NCBI GenBank assembly: GCA_910587815.1 | Contig: CAJUNK010000010.1 | Location: 1-64,000 of the forward strand | From: Candidatus Gastranaerophilales bacterium | Lineage (GTDB): Bacteria; Cyanobacteriota; Vampirovibrionia; Gastranaerophilales; Gastranaerophilaceae | Reading direction: 5' to 3' | Length of the DNA stretch: 64,000 bases | Shown here: one piece after another, positions 24,404-33,945 of the stretch | Position numbering within the stretch: position 1 is the first letter of the stretch | Layout of the letters: each line of letters begins with the position of its first letter | The notes under the pieces: generated by a model | What the model was told of the DNA's origin: nothing | Databases searched by the model: none | What the model saw: the letters and a program-made list of their open reading frames with translations, nothing else | Made by a program: the position numbers and the translations under genes

Positions 24404-25502
24404 TTAAAAATTTCTCATAATCTTCTAATAAATGCTGGTATTTTTTATATTTTTGAACCATAACTTCTGCTTCGCTTAAATATTTTAAGCGTTTTAAGAA
24501 ATCTTTTCTTGGAACAGCAGGTGCACCCATAAGAACACTTCTTGCAGGGTGTGATTTTGTAACGCCTGATTGCGCTAGTATTATTGAATCAGAGCCAATC
24601 TCGATATGGTCTGCAAGACCTGCCTGGCCTGCAATTACAACCCTATCGCCAATTTTACAGCTTCCTGCAATACCCACTTGTGATACTATCATACAAGCCT
24701 TGCCTACTTTACAGTTGTGGCCGATTTGAACTAAATTATCAATCTTTGTTTGTGCACCAATTGTTGTGTTTTCAATGGTGCCTCTATCAATTGCAGTATT
24801 AGCGCCAATTTCAACATCATCTTCTATTACAACAGAGCCAATTGATGGAATTTTAAACACTTTCTGATCTTCTTTTCCGCCCTTTATTTCACCTTCTTTT
24901 CTTGCTGTTTCTATATTATCGGGCTTTTCTGTAACGAAGCTAAAACCATCCGCGCCAATGCTTGCACCGTGGTGAAGTACACAATTGTTACCGATTTTAA
25001 CAAAATCTCCAATATTTACGCCAGGATGTAAAAGGCAATTTTTTCCAAGTTTTGCAAATTTTCCAATATAAACATTTGCTAAAAGCCTTGTACCGTCACC
25101 TATTTCAGCCCCTCTTGAAATAACAACATTTGGGCCTATTGCAACATCTTTGCCAATTTTAGCATCCGGGTGTACAACAGCTGTAGGGTGAATGCCCACT
25201 GTTGCATCGGGTTCTTCATAAAAGAGGTTTAAAAGTTTCATCATTGCAAGCCTTGGGCGTTCAACTTCAATTGTTGAAATATGTTCAATATTTACACCCA
25301 AAGGAACAAGCGCACATTTAGCTTTTGTTTTGGCCAAATTTTCAATTTCATCCTCACCAAGCGCAAGTGCAAGAGTATTCTCATCTGCTAAAAGCGGTGG
25401 TGCAACTTTATTAATTTTTTCATCAACAGCTTTTGTTAAAATTCCGCCGACAAAGCCTGATATTTCTTCTTGTGAAAATGTTTTTGATGCCACTTCAATC
25501 AT
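24384..25502 (-). CDS. lpxD: UDP-3-O-acylglucosamine N-acyltransferase LpxD
   Basis: 372 residues. The N-terminal uridine-binding domain (~1-110) leads into a left-handed beta-helix starting IHPTAVVHPDAKIGKDVAIG; HHGASIGADGFSF and IGHNCKVGKACMIVSQVGIAGSC-type hexapeptides contain the catalytic histidine (IGHNC). It adds the N-linked acyl chain after LpxC. First gene of the lpxD-lpxC-fabZ-lpxA run. A Lys/Glu-rich stretch (~205-225) is inserted in the helix. Confidence 0.95.
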   Translation of the reverse strand: MIEVASKTFSQEEISGFVGGILTKAVDEKINKVAPPLLADENTLALALGEDEIENLAKTKAKCALVPLGVNIEHISTIEVERPRLAMMKLLNLFYEEPDATVGIHPTAVVHPDAKIGKDVAIGPNVVISRGAEIGDGTRLLANVYIGKFAKLGKNCLLHPGVNIGDFVKIGNNCVLHHGASIGADGFSFVTEKPDNIETARKEGEIKGGKEDQKVFKIPSIGSVVIEDDVEIGANTAIDRGTIENTTIGAQTKIDNLVQIGHNCKVGKACMIVSQVGIAGSCKIGDRVVIAGQAGLADHIEIGSDSIILAQSGVTKSHPARSVLMGAPAVPRKDFLKRLKYLSEAEVMVQKYKKYQHLLEDYEKFLNEDAKI

Positions 25503-25560
25503 CTCCTCTTTTGTGATAACAAAGCTTATTAACTTTTAGTCTAAGTCTATTCTATTACAA

Positions 25561-26025
25561 TTATTTCATTTTGTCGATTATTTTTGTGGTAGATTTACCT
25601 TCGACAAAATCTATAAATTCCACCCAGCCGTTGTTTTTTAAAATAACATCAGCTTCAGGCAGCGTATTTAATGTGTAATCTGCCCCTTTTGTATAAATAT
25701 TCGGTTTAATTTTGTCTAGCAAATCTTTTGGTGAATCTTCATCAAAAAGTACAACATAATCAACAGAATTTAATGCACACAATACTTCAGCCCTGTCGCT
25801 TTCATTATTTATAGGCCTGTTAGGTCCTTTGATTGATTTTACGGATTTGTCTGAATTTAGCCCCACAATTAAAATATCACCAAATTCTTTACTTTTTTTT
25901 AGGTACCTTGTATGTCCTACATGTAAGATATCAAAGCAGCCATTTGTGGCAACTATTGTTTTTCCTTGTCTTTTTATGTGATTACATAGTTCTTCTACTT
26001 TACTTTGTTCAATAATTTTGCCCAT
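25561..26025 (-). CDS. HldE/RfaE2-type nucleotidyltransferase
   Basis: 154 residues from the ATG at 26025, preceded by GGAGGG. Cytidylyltransferase-like fold: TNGCFDILHVGHTRYL (HxGH motif), LIVGLNSDKSVKSIKGPNRPIN, DRAEVLCALNSVDYVVLFDEDSP and YTKGADY are those of the adenylyltransferase half of HldE. It makes ADP-heptose from D-glycero-beta-D-manno-heptose 1-phosphate for LPS core, and sits next to the lipid A operon. The kinase half is absent, so it is the split form. A glycerol-phosphate cytidylyltransferase is less likely given the KGPNRPIN block. Confidence 0.88.
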   Translation of the reverse strand: MGKIIEQSKVEELCNHIKRQGKTIVATNGCFDILHVGHTRYLKKSKEFGDILIVGLNSDKSVKSIKGPNRPINNESDRAEVLCALNSVDYVVLFDEDSPKDLLDKIKPNIYTKGADYTLNTLPEADVILKNNGWVEFIDFVEGKSTTKIIDKMK

Positions 26026-26091
26026 TTTACCCTCCTTGGTTTGTAAATTAAACTTTACGCTGTGTTTAAATTTCAATGTTCAATTAAGTTA

Positions 26092-26123
26092 AGAGCCGTT
26101 CTTAAAATTTTAAGAACGGCTCT
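26092..26123. terminator. Perfect 32-bp palindrome between the surA-like and hldE-like genes
   Basis: AGAGCCGTTCTTAAAA and its exact reverse complement abut at 26092-26123, giving a 16-bp-arm palindrome with no loop. It lies 27 bp after the surA-like stop on the minus strand. It has no T-tract on either side, so it may act as a weak terminator, an mRNA 3'-end stabiliser or a protein-binding site. Confidence 0.6.
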
Positions 26124-26149
26124 ATAATATCATAAAACTTGACTTTTTA

Positions 26150-27280
26150 CTATTTTGCAGGGGTCATAGGTGCATTTTGTGCAGCTCCCTGTTGTTTTTG
26201 CATATTATCTCTAATAGCTTTTTGAATATTTTCAGGGCTGAAGCTTTCATCTACATATTCAACCTTAGCGCTTGCGCGAAGTCCTTCAAATAGCTTTTGA
26301 AGTGCTGAAATTTTCTTTTGTTGTACTAAAAATGCTTTAATTTCATCTTTAACTTTATCTAATGGCTGTAAGCCTTTGGCAGCTCTGTCTGAAACAATAA
26401 TTATATGGTTGCCGAATTCTGATACAACAACTTCTGAAACAACGCCAGGTTTTAAACTAAAAGCTGCATCAGCAAAAGGTTTTACCATAGCTTCTCTTGG
26501 GAAAAATCCAAGGTCGCCACCGTTAACAGCAGACATCTTATCTTCTGAATATTTTTTAGCTAGTTCTGCAAATTTTTCAGGAGCTTTTACTGCTTCTTCC
26601 CTTACTTTTTTTGCAAGAGCCATTTTTTCATCCATTTTTTCTTTAACTTTTTTATCAATTTCGGCGGCTGTCATTTTGCCGTTTTTATCAGCATTAATTA
26701 CATCCTGCTTAATTTTATCAGAGTTAGCTTCAATAAGAATATGAGCAGCTTTTACTCTTTCTGGTCGGTCAAATGAAGTTTTGTTTTGATTATAAAAATC
26801 GCTTACTTCTTTATCTGAAACATTAACATCTGAAGTTGCCGTTACAAGCTTGTCTACCTTGATTTCATTAATTAAATCTTCTCTTAATTGAGCTTCAGAT
26901 ACATTATTTTCTTTTAAAATTTGGTTTAATCTTTCTTCTGAACCCATTTTTTCAGCAATTTCTTTTCTTTTTGCTTTGATATCATCTTCTGAAACTGTTA
27001 TTTTATGTTCTTTAACTTGCTGTTCTATCAGGGCTTTTACGATTAGTTCGTTTACAATTCTGTCTTTTGCCATAAGCATCATAAAGCCGTTTGGATTTTT
27101 GGCTTCAGGCCCAAGCTGTTTGAATTGCGGGCTTTCTATTTGTCTTTTTAACATTGTTTCATATTGACCTTTTGTGATAGGTTCGCCATTAACAGTGATG
27201 ATGGCGCTTCTGTTTGCGGTACATCCTGTCATTAAACCGATTAAAAGCCCTGCGGTAAGTAGGGATTTAGCTAATTTCAT
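26150..27280 (-). CDS. SurA/PrsA-like parvulin-type peptidyl-prolyl isomerase lipoprotein
   Basis: 376 residues. The signal peptide ends in the lipobox LMTGC, so it is a lipoprotein. A SurA N-domain-like helical region (NELIVKALIEQQVKEHKIT) precedes one parvulin domain: RVKAAHILIEA, KYSEDKMSAVNGGDLGFF, MVKPFADAAFSLKPGVVSEVVVSEFGNHIIIVSD. The C-terminus is Gln/Ala-rich. It probably assists folding of envelope proteins in the periplasm. It follows mfd by 23 bp and is the last gene of a plsC-like/ROK/mfd unit. Confidence 0.9.
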   Translation of the reverse strand: MKLAKSLLTAGLLIGLMTGCTANRSAIITVNGEPITKGQYETMLKRQIESPQFKQLGPEAKNPNGFMMLMAKDRIVNELIVKALIEQQVKEHKITVSEDDIKAKRKEIAEKMGSEERLNQILKENNVSEAQLREDLINEIKVDKLVTATSDVNVSDKEVSDFYNQNKTSFDRPERVKAAHILIEANSDKIKQDVINADKNGKMTAAEIDKKVKEKMDEKMALAKKVREEAVKAPEKFAELAKKYSEDKMSAVNGGDLGFFPREAMVKPFADAAFSLKPGVVSEVVVSEFGNHIIIVSDRAAKGLQPLDKVKDEIKAFLVQQKKISALQKLFEGLRASAKVEYVDESFSPENIQKAIRDNMQKQQGAAQNAPMTPAK

Positions 27281-27303
27281 AAATTTCTCCTCTTTTTTGA
27301 ATT

Positions 27304-30300
27304 TTATTTTTTAAATTCTAATATTATATGAGATATATAATAAAACAAATCCGCCAATATGTTAAATATTTCATTAAATTCTAAATTTGATTTTTTCATC
27401 AAAAGTATACCATTAGTGCCTTTTACAGATTTTGGAGGATTAGTCCATTGAAAATATTTTGTAATATTTAAATCAATCTTTCTCTTTAAAATAAGCCATT
27501 CCTGCATTGTGAATGGGGTATAAATCCTTATATTATCAGGAGTTTCGCGAATTTGCGTAATATTAATCGCACCTCCTAAAAGTCTTAAACGTATTAATTT
27601 TATTAGGTTTTCAACGCTTTCGGGCAGTTTTGAAAATCTATCCCTGAAACTTGCTGTCATATTTTCCAATTCTGCAATACTTTTAACGTCTGAAAGCCGC
27701 TTATATTCTAGCATTTTCTGTTCATACGAACCAACCCATTCATCAGGAATATATGCAGTTGCTTTAATATCTACAATGCAAGGCTCTGCCTTGGTTTCAA
27801 CGCGTTGAGACTGGTTGTAACCCTTATTTTGTAATGCTTTTTGGTTTTTTAATTCATTCACGCATTCTTCTAACAAGTTTACGTAAGTGTCAAATCCAAC
27901 ATTTACCATGTGTCCATGCTGTTTTGCGCCTAAAATATTTCCAACACCCCTGATTTCAATATCTCTTAGTGCTATTTGATACCCGGAACCAAGGCTTGCA
28001 AAGTCTTTTATCGCACTCAATCTTTTAAAGGCATCAGTTGATAATTCTTTTGATTTTTTATAGAAACAGTAGCAAAACGCTTGCCTGTCAGACCTTCCCA
28101 CCCTGCCGCGCAGCTGATACAGTTGTGCCAGGCCGAATTTGTCACTATCGTTAATAATTATCGTGTTTGCATTTGAAATATCAAGCCCTGATTCAATTAT
28201 AGTGGTGCACACCAAAACATCATAAGATTTCATTGCAAAATCATACATAATTTTTTCAAGTTCATTTTCTTTCATCTGACCATGCGCAACGGCTATACGT
28301 GCGTTAGGAAGCAGATTTTCAAGATATTGAGCTACCGTAAATATACTCTCTACACGGTTATGAACGAAAAATACCTGCCCGTCTCTTTGTAATTCGTGGT
28401 TTATAGCGTTTTTTAACATCGCTTCGTTGAATTCTCCGACATACGTTTTCACAGGAAGTCTATTTTTCGGGGGTGTATTGATTAAAGACATGTTTTTCAG
28501 CCCTGATAGTGCCATATTAAGGGTTCTTGGGATTGGGGTGGCTGACATTGCAAGTATATCAATATTTTCACGGAAGCGTTTTAGCTTTTCCTTATGTGCT
28601 ACGCCGAATTTGTGCTCTTCATCAATTACTAAAAGCCCTAAATTCTTAAATTCACGGTCAAAAAGCAGACTGTGTGTGCCTATCACTACATCACAAGTGC
28701 CTTCAGCAAGCATTTTTAGTGTTTCTTTTCGCTCTTTTGGGGTTTTAAATCGTGATAATAGCTGTACATTTACTGAAAACGGTTTAAACCTTTCTGCTAT
28801 TGTTTGATAGTGCTGCAATGCTAAAATTGTTGTAGGTGCAATAAGGGCGGCTTGTTTGCCGGACATAACAGCCTTAAATATAGCCCTTGTGGCAACTTCT
28901 GTTTTTCCAAATCCTACATCTGCACATATAAGCCTATCCATTGGTTGTGCATTTTCCATATCATTTTTTGTATCAATAATAGCTTGCATCTGATCTGGGG
29001 TTTCGGTGTATTCAAAGGCATCTTCCATTTCATACTGCCATGTTGTATCAGGTTCAAATGCAATACCCTGGCTCATTTCGCGTTTAGCATAAAGTTTCAG
29101 TAAATCATAAGCAATTTCTTTAACTTCGCCTTTTGCCTTATTTTTGGTATTTTCCCATTGCGCCCCGCCCATCTTTGAAAGTTTTGGTTTTGCAGCACCC
29201 CCGCCCCTGTATCTATACAATAAATTTATTTGTTCAGCGGGCATAAAAAGTTTATCCCCGCCTTGAAATTCAATTTCAAGATAATCTTTTAGAGCGCCGT
29301 CCATTTCTTCTTTTCTAAGCCCCTTGAAAATCCCAATACCGTGAATTGTGTGTACCACAAATTCATTTTCCATAATATCGTTTATGGAATCTATAAAATC
29401 CTGGGATTGCTTATTGGATGAGTATTTGCGGCTTGTGATATCTTTTGATCTTTTATTAAATAATTCTTTATCGGATAAAAACACCCACCTTTGCACTTTG
29501 GTAAATTTTTGTCCTAAAGCCTTGTTATCACTGGCGTTTCCATCAATTGCGTTTTCTATAATTCCGCCCGATGTGCTTAAAGAGGGTAAAATAAAAATAT
29601 TATCAGAATAAATTTCAAATTCCCTTAAAATTTCACCAAACCTTTTTGGATAGTTTGTGCAAACAAAAACCCTTGCTCCATCTGCAATTTGGGAATTTAT
29701 ATAGGATGAAATTTCATCTGCTGATGAAGAAAAAAACGGGGGTAAGCTTGTTTCAAATTCTATTAATTTATCTGCAAAAGTATTGTCATCAATGGAATTT
29801 AGCCCTAAATTATCCCCATCATAATTTTCTAAAAATGTATCAAAACCAATTTTTTTAAATTTTTGTCCTTCTTTTTTAAATTCTTCAAATGTTATATGAT
29901 TTTTTGAAGCTATAGGTAGTTTTAGGGCATGCTGAATATTATTTGTATATCCGCTATTTAGCTCATCATCTATGTTTTCATATTTTGCATTAATCTGTGT
30001 TGTATCATCAAAAAGCAAAACATAATCGTTGAAAAAATCCAAAGGTGTAACTAAATCTTTATTAAAATAATTTTGAAAATATTCTATGCCATCAAAATAT
30101 CCTTCATTATCGAGCTTTTCTATAATTTCTCCGTAAAGTAATGTTATAAGCTCATCTTCGCCATATTTTTCAATCTCTTTCCAAAGATTATTTTTAAAAG
30201 ATTTTTTATTTTCTTCATCTAATAAAAATTTATGAAGCGGGTAAATTGTAATCATATCAAGCTTTTTGAAGCTTTTTTGTGTATTTGGATTGTAAGCTCT

Positions 30301-30912
30301 GATATCTTCTACATTATCTGCAAAAAATTCAATCCTAATGGGGGAAGAATAAAGGGTGTAAATATCTAAAATATCCCCTTTAATTGAAAATTCGCCTGCA
30401 TCCATTGCCATTGGCACCCTTTTATAGCCTAAATCTATAAGTTTTTCAATGGTTTTAGTGTAATCAATTTCATCATTTTTTTTAATTGTGAAAGAATTTT
30501 TCTTATAAAAATTTTTATCAGGAAATTTTTCCAATAATGAGCGTACAGGTGCTATAACAATAGGGTGAATTCCATTTGCAGCACCATTTAAGACATTCAC
30601 CTGTTCTTCATAAATGTAATAGTTTCTATTAATGTCTTCATAAGGGTTAATTTCTTGAAATGGGAGTATTTTTGCATCTATTTCAAATATTGAGCCCAAG
30701 TCTTTTTGATATTTTAGGGCGTCTTGTTCATTGTTTGTAATAAAAAGAATTTTTTTATTACAAACGTTTGTAATTTTATTTATGATTAAAAGTTTCAGAG
30801 GGTTGTTTAGTCCTGTAAGACTAAGTTTCAGCCCTACTTCTTTTCTTTTTAAAAAGGCGGATAAAACATTTGTGTTAAGGTTATCAAAAATATTTTTCAA
30901 TGAATTGTCCAT
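27304..30912 (-). CDS. mfd: Transcription-repair coupling factor
   Basis: 1202 residues. UvrB-like N-terminal domains (ITNNEQDALKYQKDLG, FPDKNFYKK), the RNA-polymerase-interacting domain (VHTIHGIGIFKGL, YLEIEFQGGDKLFMPAEQINLLYRY), and the RecG-type translocase with Walker A ADVGFGKTEVA, DEEHKFG, SATPIPRTLNMAL, QLYQLRGRVGRS and a C-terminal TRCF domain. It displaces stalled RNA polymerase and recruits UvrA. Full length and uninterrupted. Between the ROK kinase and the surA-like gene with ~22-bp gaps. Confidence 0.97.
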   Translation of the reverse strand: MDNSLKNIFDNLNTNVLSAFLKRKEVGLKLSLTGLNNPLKLLIINKITNVCNKKILFITNNEQDALKYQKDLGSIFEIDAKILPFQEINPYEDINRNYYIYEEQVNVLNGAANGIHPIVIAPVRSLLEKFPDKNFYKKNSFTIKKNDEIDYTKTIEKLIDLGYKRVPMAMDAGEFSIKGDILDIYTLYSSPIRIEFFADNVEDIRAYNPNTQKSFKKLDMITIYPLHKFLLDEENKKSFKNNLWKEIEKYGEDELITLLYGEIIEKLDNEGYFDGIEYFQNYFNKDLVTPLDFFNDYVLLFDDTTQINAKYENIDDELNSGYTNNIQHALKLPIASKNHITFEEFKKEGQKFKKIGFDTFLENYDGDNLGLNSIDDNTFADKLIEFETSLPPFFSSSADEISSYINSQIADGARVFVCTNYPKRFGEILREFEIYSDNIFILPSLSTSGGIIENAIDGNASDNKALGQKFTKVQRWVFLSDKELFNKRSKDITSRKYSSNKQSQDFIDSINDIMENEFVVHTIHGIGIFKGLRKEEMDGALKDYLEIEFQGGDKLFMPAEQINLLYRYRGGGAAKPKLSKMGGAQWENTKNKAKGEVKEIAYDLLKLYAKREMSQGIAFEPDTTWQYEMEDAFEYTETPDQMQAIIDTKNDMENAQPMDRLICADVGFGKTEVATRAIFKAVMSGKQAALIAPTTILALQHYQTIAERFKPFSVNVQLLSRFKTPKERKETLKMLAEGTCDVVIGTHSLLFDREFKNLGLLVIDEEHKFGVAHKEKLKRFRENIDILAMSATPIPRTLNMALSGLKNMSLINTPPKNRLPVKTYVGEFNEAMLKNAINHELQRDGQVFFVHNRVESIFTVAQYLENLLPNARIAVAHGQMKENELEKIMYDFAMKSYDVLVCTTIIESGLDISNANTIIINDSDKFGLAQLYQLRGRVGRSDRQAFCYCFYKKSKELSTDAFKRLSAIKDFASLGSGYQIALRDIEIRGVGNILGAKQHGHMVNVGFDTYVNLLEECVNELKNQKALQNKGYNQSQRVETKAEPCIVDIKATAYIPDEWVGSYEQKMLEYKRLSDVKSIAELENMTASFRDRFSKLPESVENLIKLIRLRLLGGAINITQIRETPDNIRIYTPFTMQEWLILKRKIDLNITKYFQWTNPPKSVKGTNGILLMKKSNLEFNEIFNILADLFYYISHIILEFKK

Positions 30913-30934
30913 AGCAATTCATTATACAACGATA

Positions 30935-31885
30935 TTAGATAACTTCAAGCATTGAAGCGCCTATAACACCTGAATAATCTTCAAGTTCAGCCTTTTTGAA
31001 TTTTGTAACTGCACTTGGTACGGGAAGTGCTTTTGCGCGCGCTTTTTTAATAGTATTCAGGTAAAATTCATCAATACTTTGGATTAATCCCCCGCCCAAA
31101 ATTACAAGTTCAGGATTATAAAAATTCATAACGCTTGCAATGCCGCCTGAAAGATACTCTATAGCTTCATTTACATATAATGTCACAACTTCATCTCTGG
31201 CATCTAGCGATTTTTTAATGTGTTTTGAACTTATTGAAGATGTTTTTGTAAATTCTGTGATGATAGATTCGCGACCTTTTTTTACAGCGCCTAAGATTCT
31301 TGATTCAATAGCACTTCTGCTTGCATAAGCTTCTAGACACCCATTTCCTCCGCATGAACAAGCCCTGCCATTTAAATCTACAATGATATGGCCTATTTCA
31401 CCAGCCGAACCGCTCGCACCGTAATGAATTTTACCATCTTTTATAATGGATGAACCGATTCCTGTGCCCACAAATATACACACAATATCTTTAAAGCCCC
31501 GTCCTGCACCGTATTTTAATTCTCCAAGTGCAGCTACTTCCACATCATTTCCAATATATACTGGAATTTTATATTTTTCTTCAATTAGTTCTTTAACATT
31601 AAAATTATGACATTCAAGGTTTATACCGTTTATTAAAATTCCTTTTTCCCTATCTACCTGACCTGCAAGGCCAAGACCGATAGATGAAATATCATTTATA
31701 GAAATATCAGCGGTTTTTAAAAGTTCATCAAGGGTTTCTAATATTTTATCTGCAATTTTTTCATTACCCTTTTCTTTTTTAGTTTTATTTTTAACCTCAA
31801 AAAGCACTTTACCCGTGGCTTTTTCTACAAGCCCTGCTAGTATTTTTGTTCCGCCTAAATCTATTCCAATTGCATATTTTTTCAT
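30935..31885 (-). CDS. ROK-family sugar kinase (glucokinase-like)
   Basis: 316 residues. Phosphate loop GIDLGGTKILAGLV, IGNDVEVAALGE (catalytic Asp), GTGIGSSIIKDGKI, and the ROK zinc site GHIIVDLNGRACSCGGNGCLEAYAS. The MNFYNPELVILGGG block closes the ATP site. Most ROK proteins with this layout phosphorylate glucose or a related hexose; there is no DNA-binding N-terminus, so it is not a ROK repressor. Nine bp after the plsC-like gene. It may serve the MFS sugar porter found 18 kb away. Confidence 0.92.
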   Translation of the reverse strand: MKKYAIGIDLGGTKILAGLVEKATGKVLFEVKNKTKKEKGNEKIADKILETLDELLKTADISINDISSIGLGLAGQVDREKGILINGINLECHNFNVKELIEEKYKIPVYIGNDVEVAALGELKYGAGRGFKDIVCIFVGTGIGSSIIKDGKIHYGASGSAGEIGHIIVDLNGRACSCGGNGCLEAYASRSAIESRILGAVKKGRESIITEFTKTSSISSKHIKKSLDARDEVVTLYVNEAIEYLSGGIASVMNFYNPELVILGGGLIQSIDEFYLNTIKKARAKALPVPSAVTKFKKAELEDYSGVIGASMLEVI

Positions 31886-31894
31886 AAAATCCAG

Positions 31895-32725
31895 CTAAGT
31901 TTCTTTGTTATTAATGCCTATATTTTTTAATTTATTTTCAATTTGGCGCCACCAGTGCAATTTTTCTTTATAAAGATATTCATACCCTTCAAAATCACCG
32001 TGGCTGATATCAGTTTGTTGTTTATCCATAAAATTTTCAAAGTCTCGTTCAAGATTATGGGTAAATTCTTTTCTATCAAAATCAGGATTGGTGATAATTT
32101 TTGGTTCACCAAATTCTATTAAAACTTCAGGTCTATCTTGTCTTAAAAAAGTATAATTAACAGATGCAGGAATCAAATTTACTCCGCCAAATTTTTTAGC
32201 AGCATTTTTTGCCATATAAGCAAGACCAGATTGGAAAACTTCTGGACGATAATGCGGAGGTCTTATTATTCCTTGCGGGAAAAGCCAAAAGACAATATCT
32301 GGATCTTTCAGGGTATCTGCTGCATAGCTCAAAGATTTCATAGCACTTTGCGGAGATTTTTTATTAATCGGAAAACAACCTATATATTGAAACAAAGGAA
32401 ATCTGTTCATTTCTTCAATCATCAGGCGCATCCTGAATTTGCCGCATTTTTTAAGAATGAAATAAATGGTAATATACCCCATCATTCCATCCCACCAATT
32501 GTTGTGTGGTGCATAAAAAACTGTAGCAAAATTTTTATCCCGTTTTTCAAAATTTTCTAAACCCTTGTACATAAGGGAATAAAAACGATTTTTGACCATT
32601 GCAGGGAAAATAATATTCCCGATAAAATGCCAAAAAGGAATATTTTTTGCTTTTCTGAACTTTTCCTCCCGATTTCTGATTTTAGTCGGGGGAATTTCGC
32701 TATACATGTGTTTTGGTGCAACCAT
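31895..32725 (-). CDS. PlsC-like lysophospholipid acyltransferase
   Basis: 276 residues. The acyltransferase motif I appears as APHNNWWDGMMGY (H-x4-D), and motif III as WLFPQGIIRPPHYRPEVFQSGLAYMAK; NLIPASVNYTFLRQDRPEVLIEFGEP is motif IV. It probably acylates lysophosphatidic acid or a related lipid at the inner membrane. No long membrane helix is evident, as in several soluble PlsC-like members. First gene of the plsC-like/ROK/mfd/surA-like unit. Confidence 0.85.
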   Translation of the reverse strand: MVAPKHMYSEIPPTKIRNREEKFRKAKNIPFWHFIGNIIFPAMVKNRFYSLMYKGLENFEKRDKNFATVFYAPHNNWWDGMMGYITIYFILKKCGKFRMRLMIEEMNRFPLFQYIGCFPINKKSPQSAMKSLSYAADTLKDPDIVFWLFPQGIIRPPHYRPEVFQSGLAYMAKNAAKKFGGVNLIPASVNYTFLRQDRPEVLIEFGEPKIITNPDFDRKEFTHNLERDFENFMDKQQTDISHGDFEGYEYLYKEKLHWWRQIENKLKNIGINNKET

Positions 32726-32798
32726 GCCTTAATTTTATTTTAAATTCAAAAATGTGTCAATAATTGGCAAAATCTGTAAATTAGTCCTGTTTTGACCT

Positions 32799-33821
32799 TT
32801 ATTCTAATTCTGAGTTGTCTTCAAATCTTTTTTCAATATTTATAAAAATATTATTTGGAAGGTTCAAATCAAGCTCATCATTGCTCCAAGTAGTATTATA
32901 GTTGCCATTTGGATGAAGTTTTGGGTAAAGCGGGCTGGTTGTAGCATCGGGAACCCCATGAAAACGTCTTTTAATCCTTGTACCATTTTGTGTGTACGCT
33001 AACAGATAATTTCCTTTTTGTTCCCAATCCAGTCCATTTAAATAATCCCACATTTTTTCGTCTTTGCAAGTTTCATTATAGTCAGAATCAAAATACATAA
33101 TAAGACTTCTGCGTCCAAAATCTTTTGCATATTCTTCAAAATGTTTAAATTTTTCAAAAGTTAAACTTTCATCGCCTGGTAGTTTAATATTAATTTTGTC
33201 TTTAAAAGGACGCCAAAAGTCAATTTCTTCATCTGTTCTACAAGTTAATTGCACCCAATCAAAATTTGGAACAATTTTACTTATAACTTCTTTGTTTTTG
33301 CCGTTTGTAGAAATAAGAATATCAAAATCATTTTTATGTGCCAACTCTGCAATTTTATTCAAGTGTTCGGCGCCTGCCATAGTAGGTTCACCACCTAAAA
33401 GCATTATTTCTATTTTTGGCTTTTCACCATAATTTTTTTCCCATTTGTCTGTTACTTCATTTTTTAAAAGTGTAAAAAACTCATCAACTTTATCTAAACT
33501 TACAATTTCATCAGATTTATTTACAAAGTCATCTACACAATGAGGACAATGCATGTTGCAACTATGCGTTACAAGAAGGTCTGCAATTAACCCGGGTGTT
33601 TTATGTGTCTTTAAAGTATCTGTTTTAACTTTTTCAACGTTGTTAACACTAATTTTATTGCCAAACGAAATTAATTTTTGCTGTCCTAATAAATACCAAT
33701 TACTCTTAGTTTGTGTAATGGCAGGAGTTTTGAAAGATTGTTGCGAATAAACATTAAAATTTTGATGTTTATTAAAATTGATTTTATTATATCGTTGAGT
33801 ATTAATAGGTGCGATAAGCAT
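32799..33821 (-). CDS. Radical SAM protein with lineage-type N-terminal tag
   Basis: 340 residues. A C-x3-C-x2-C cluster motif (SCNMHCPHC, ~residues 87-95) shows a radical SAM enzyme; LLGGEPTMAGAEHL (GGE motif) and ISTNGKN follow as in the SPASM/Twitch-like group. The first ~80 residues are unstructured and carry the lineage-style sequence MLIAPINTQRYNKINFN and QQSFKTPAI. There is no clear C-terminal SPASM cysteine set, so only one cluster is expected. Substrate unknown: no precursor peptide or partner is beside it. Isolated on the minus strand. Confidence 0.82.
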   Translation of the reverse strand: MLIAPINTQRYNKINFNKHQNFNVYSQQSFKTPAITQTKSNWYLLGQQKLISFGNKISVNNVEKVKTDTLKTHKTPGLIADLLVTHSCNMHCPHCVDDFVNKSDEIVSLDKVDEFFTLLKNEVTDKWEKNYGEKPKIEIMLLGGEPTMAGAEHLNKIAELAHKNDFDILISTNGKNKEVISKIVPNFDWVQLTCRTDEEIDFWRPFKDKINIKLPGDESLTFEKFKHFEEYAKDFGRRSLIMYFDSDYNETCKDEKMWDYLNGLDWEQKGNYLLAYTQNGTRIKRRFHGVPDATTSPLYPKLHPNGNYNTTWSNDELDLNLPNNIFINIEKRFEDNSELE

Positions 33822-33945
33822 TATTTATATTTATATCCTTTTATAAATTCAAGTAATATTGAATATAGAATATAAAAAACAAAAAAGATTTTTTTTGCTT
33901 ATGTTTTATGCGAACCACAGACTTGCAGCGAAATTCTTGCAGCGC

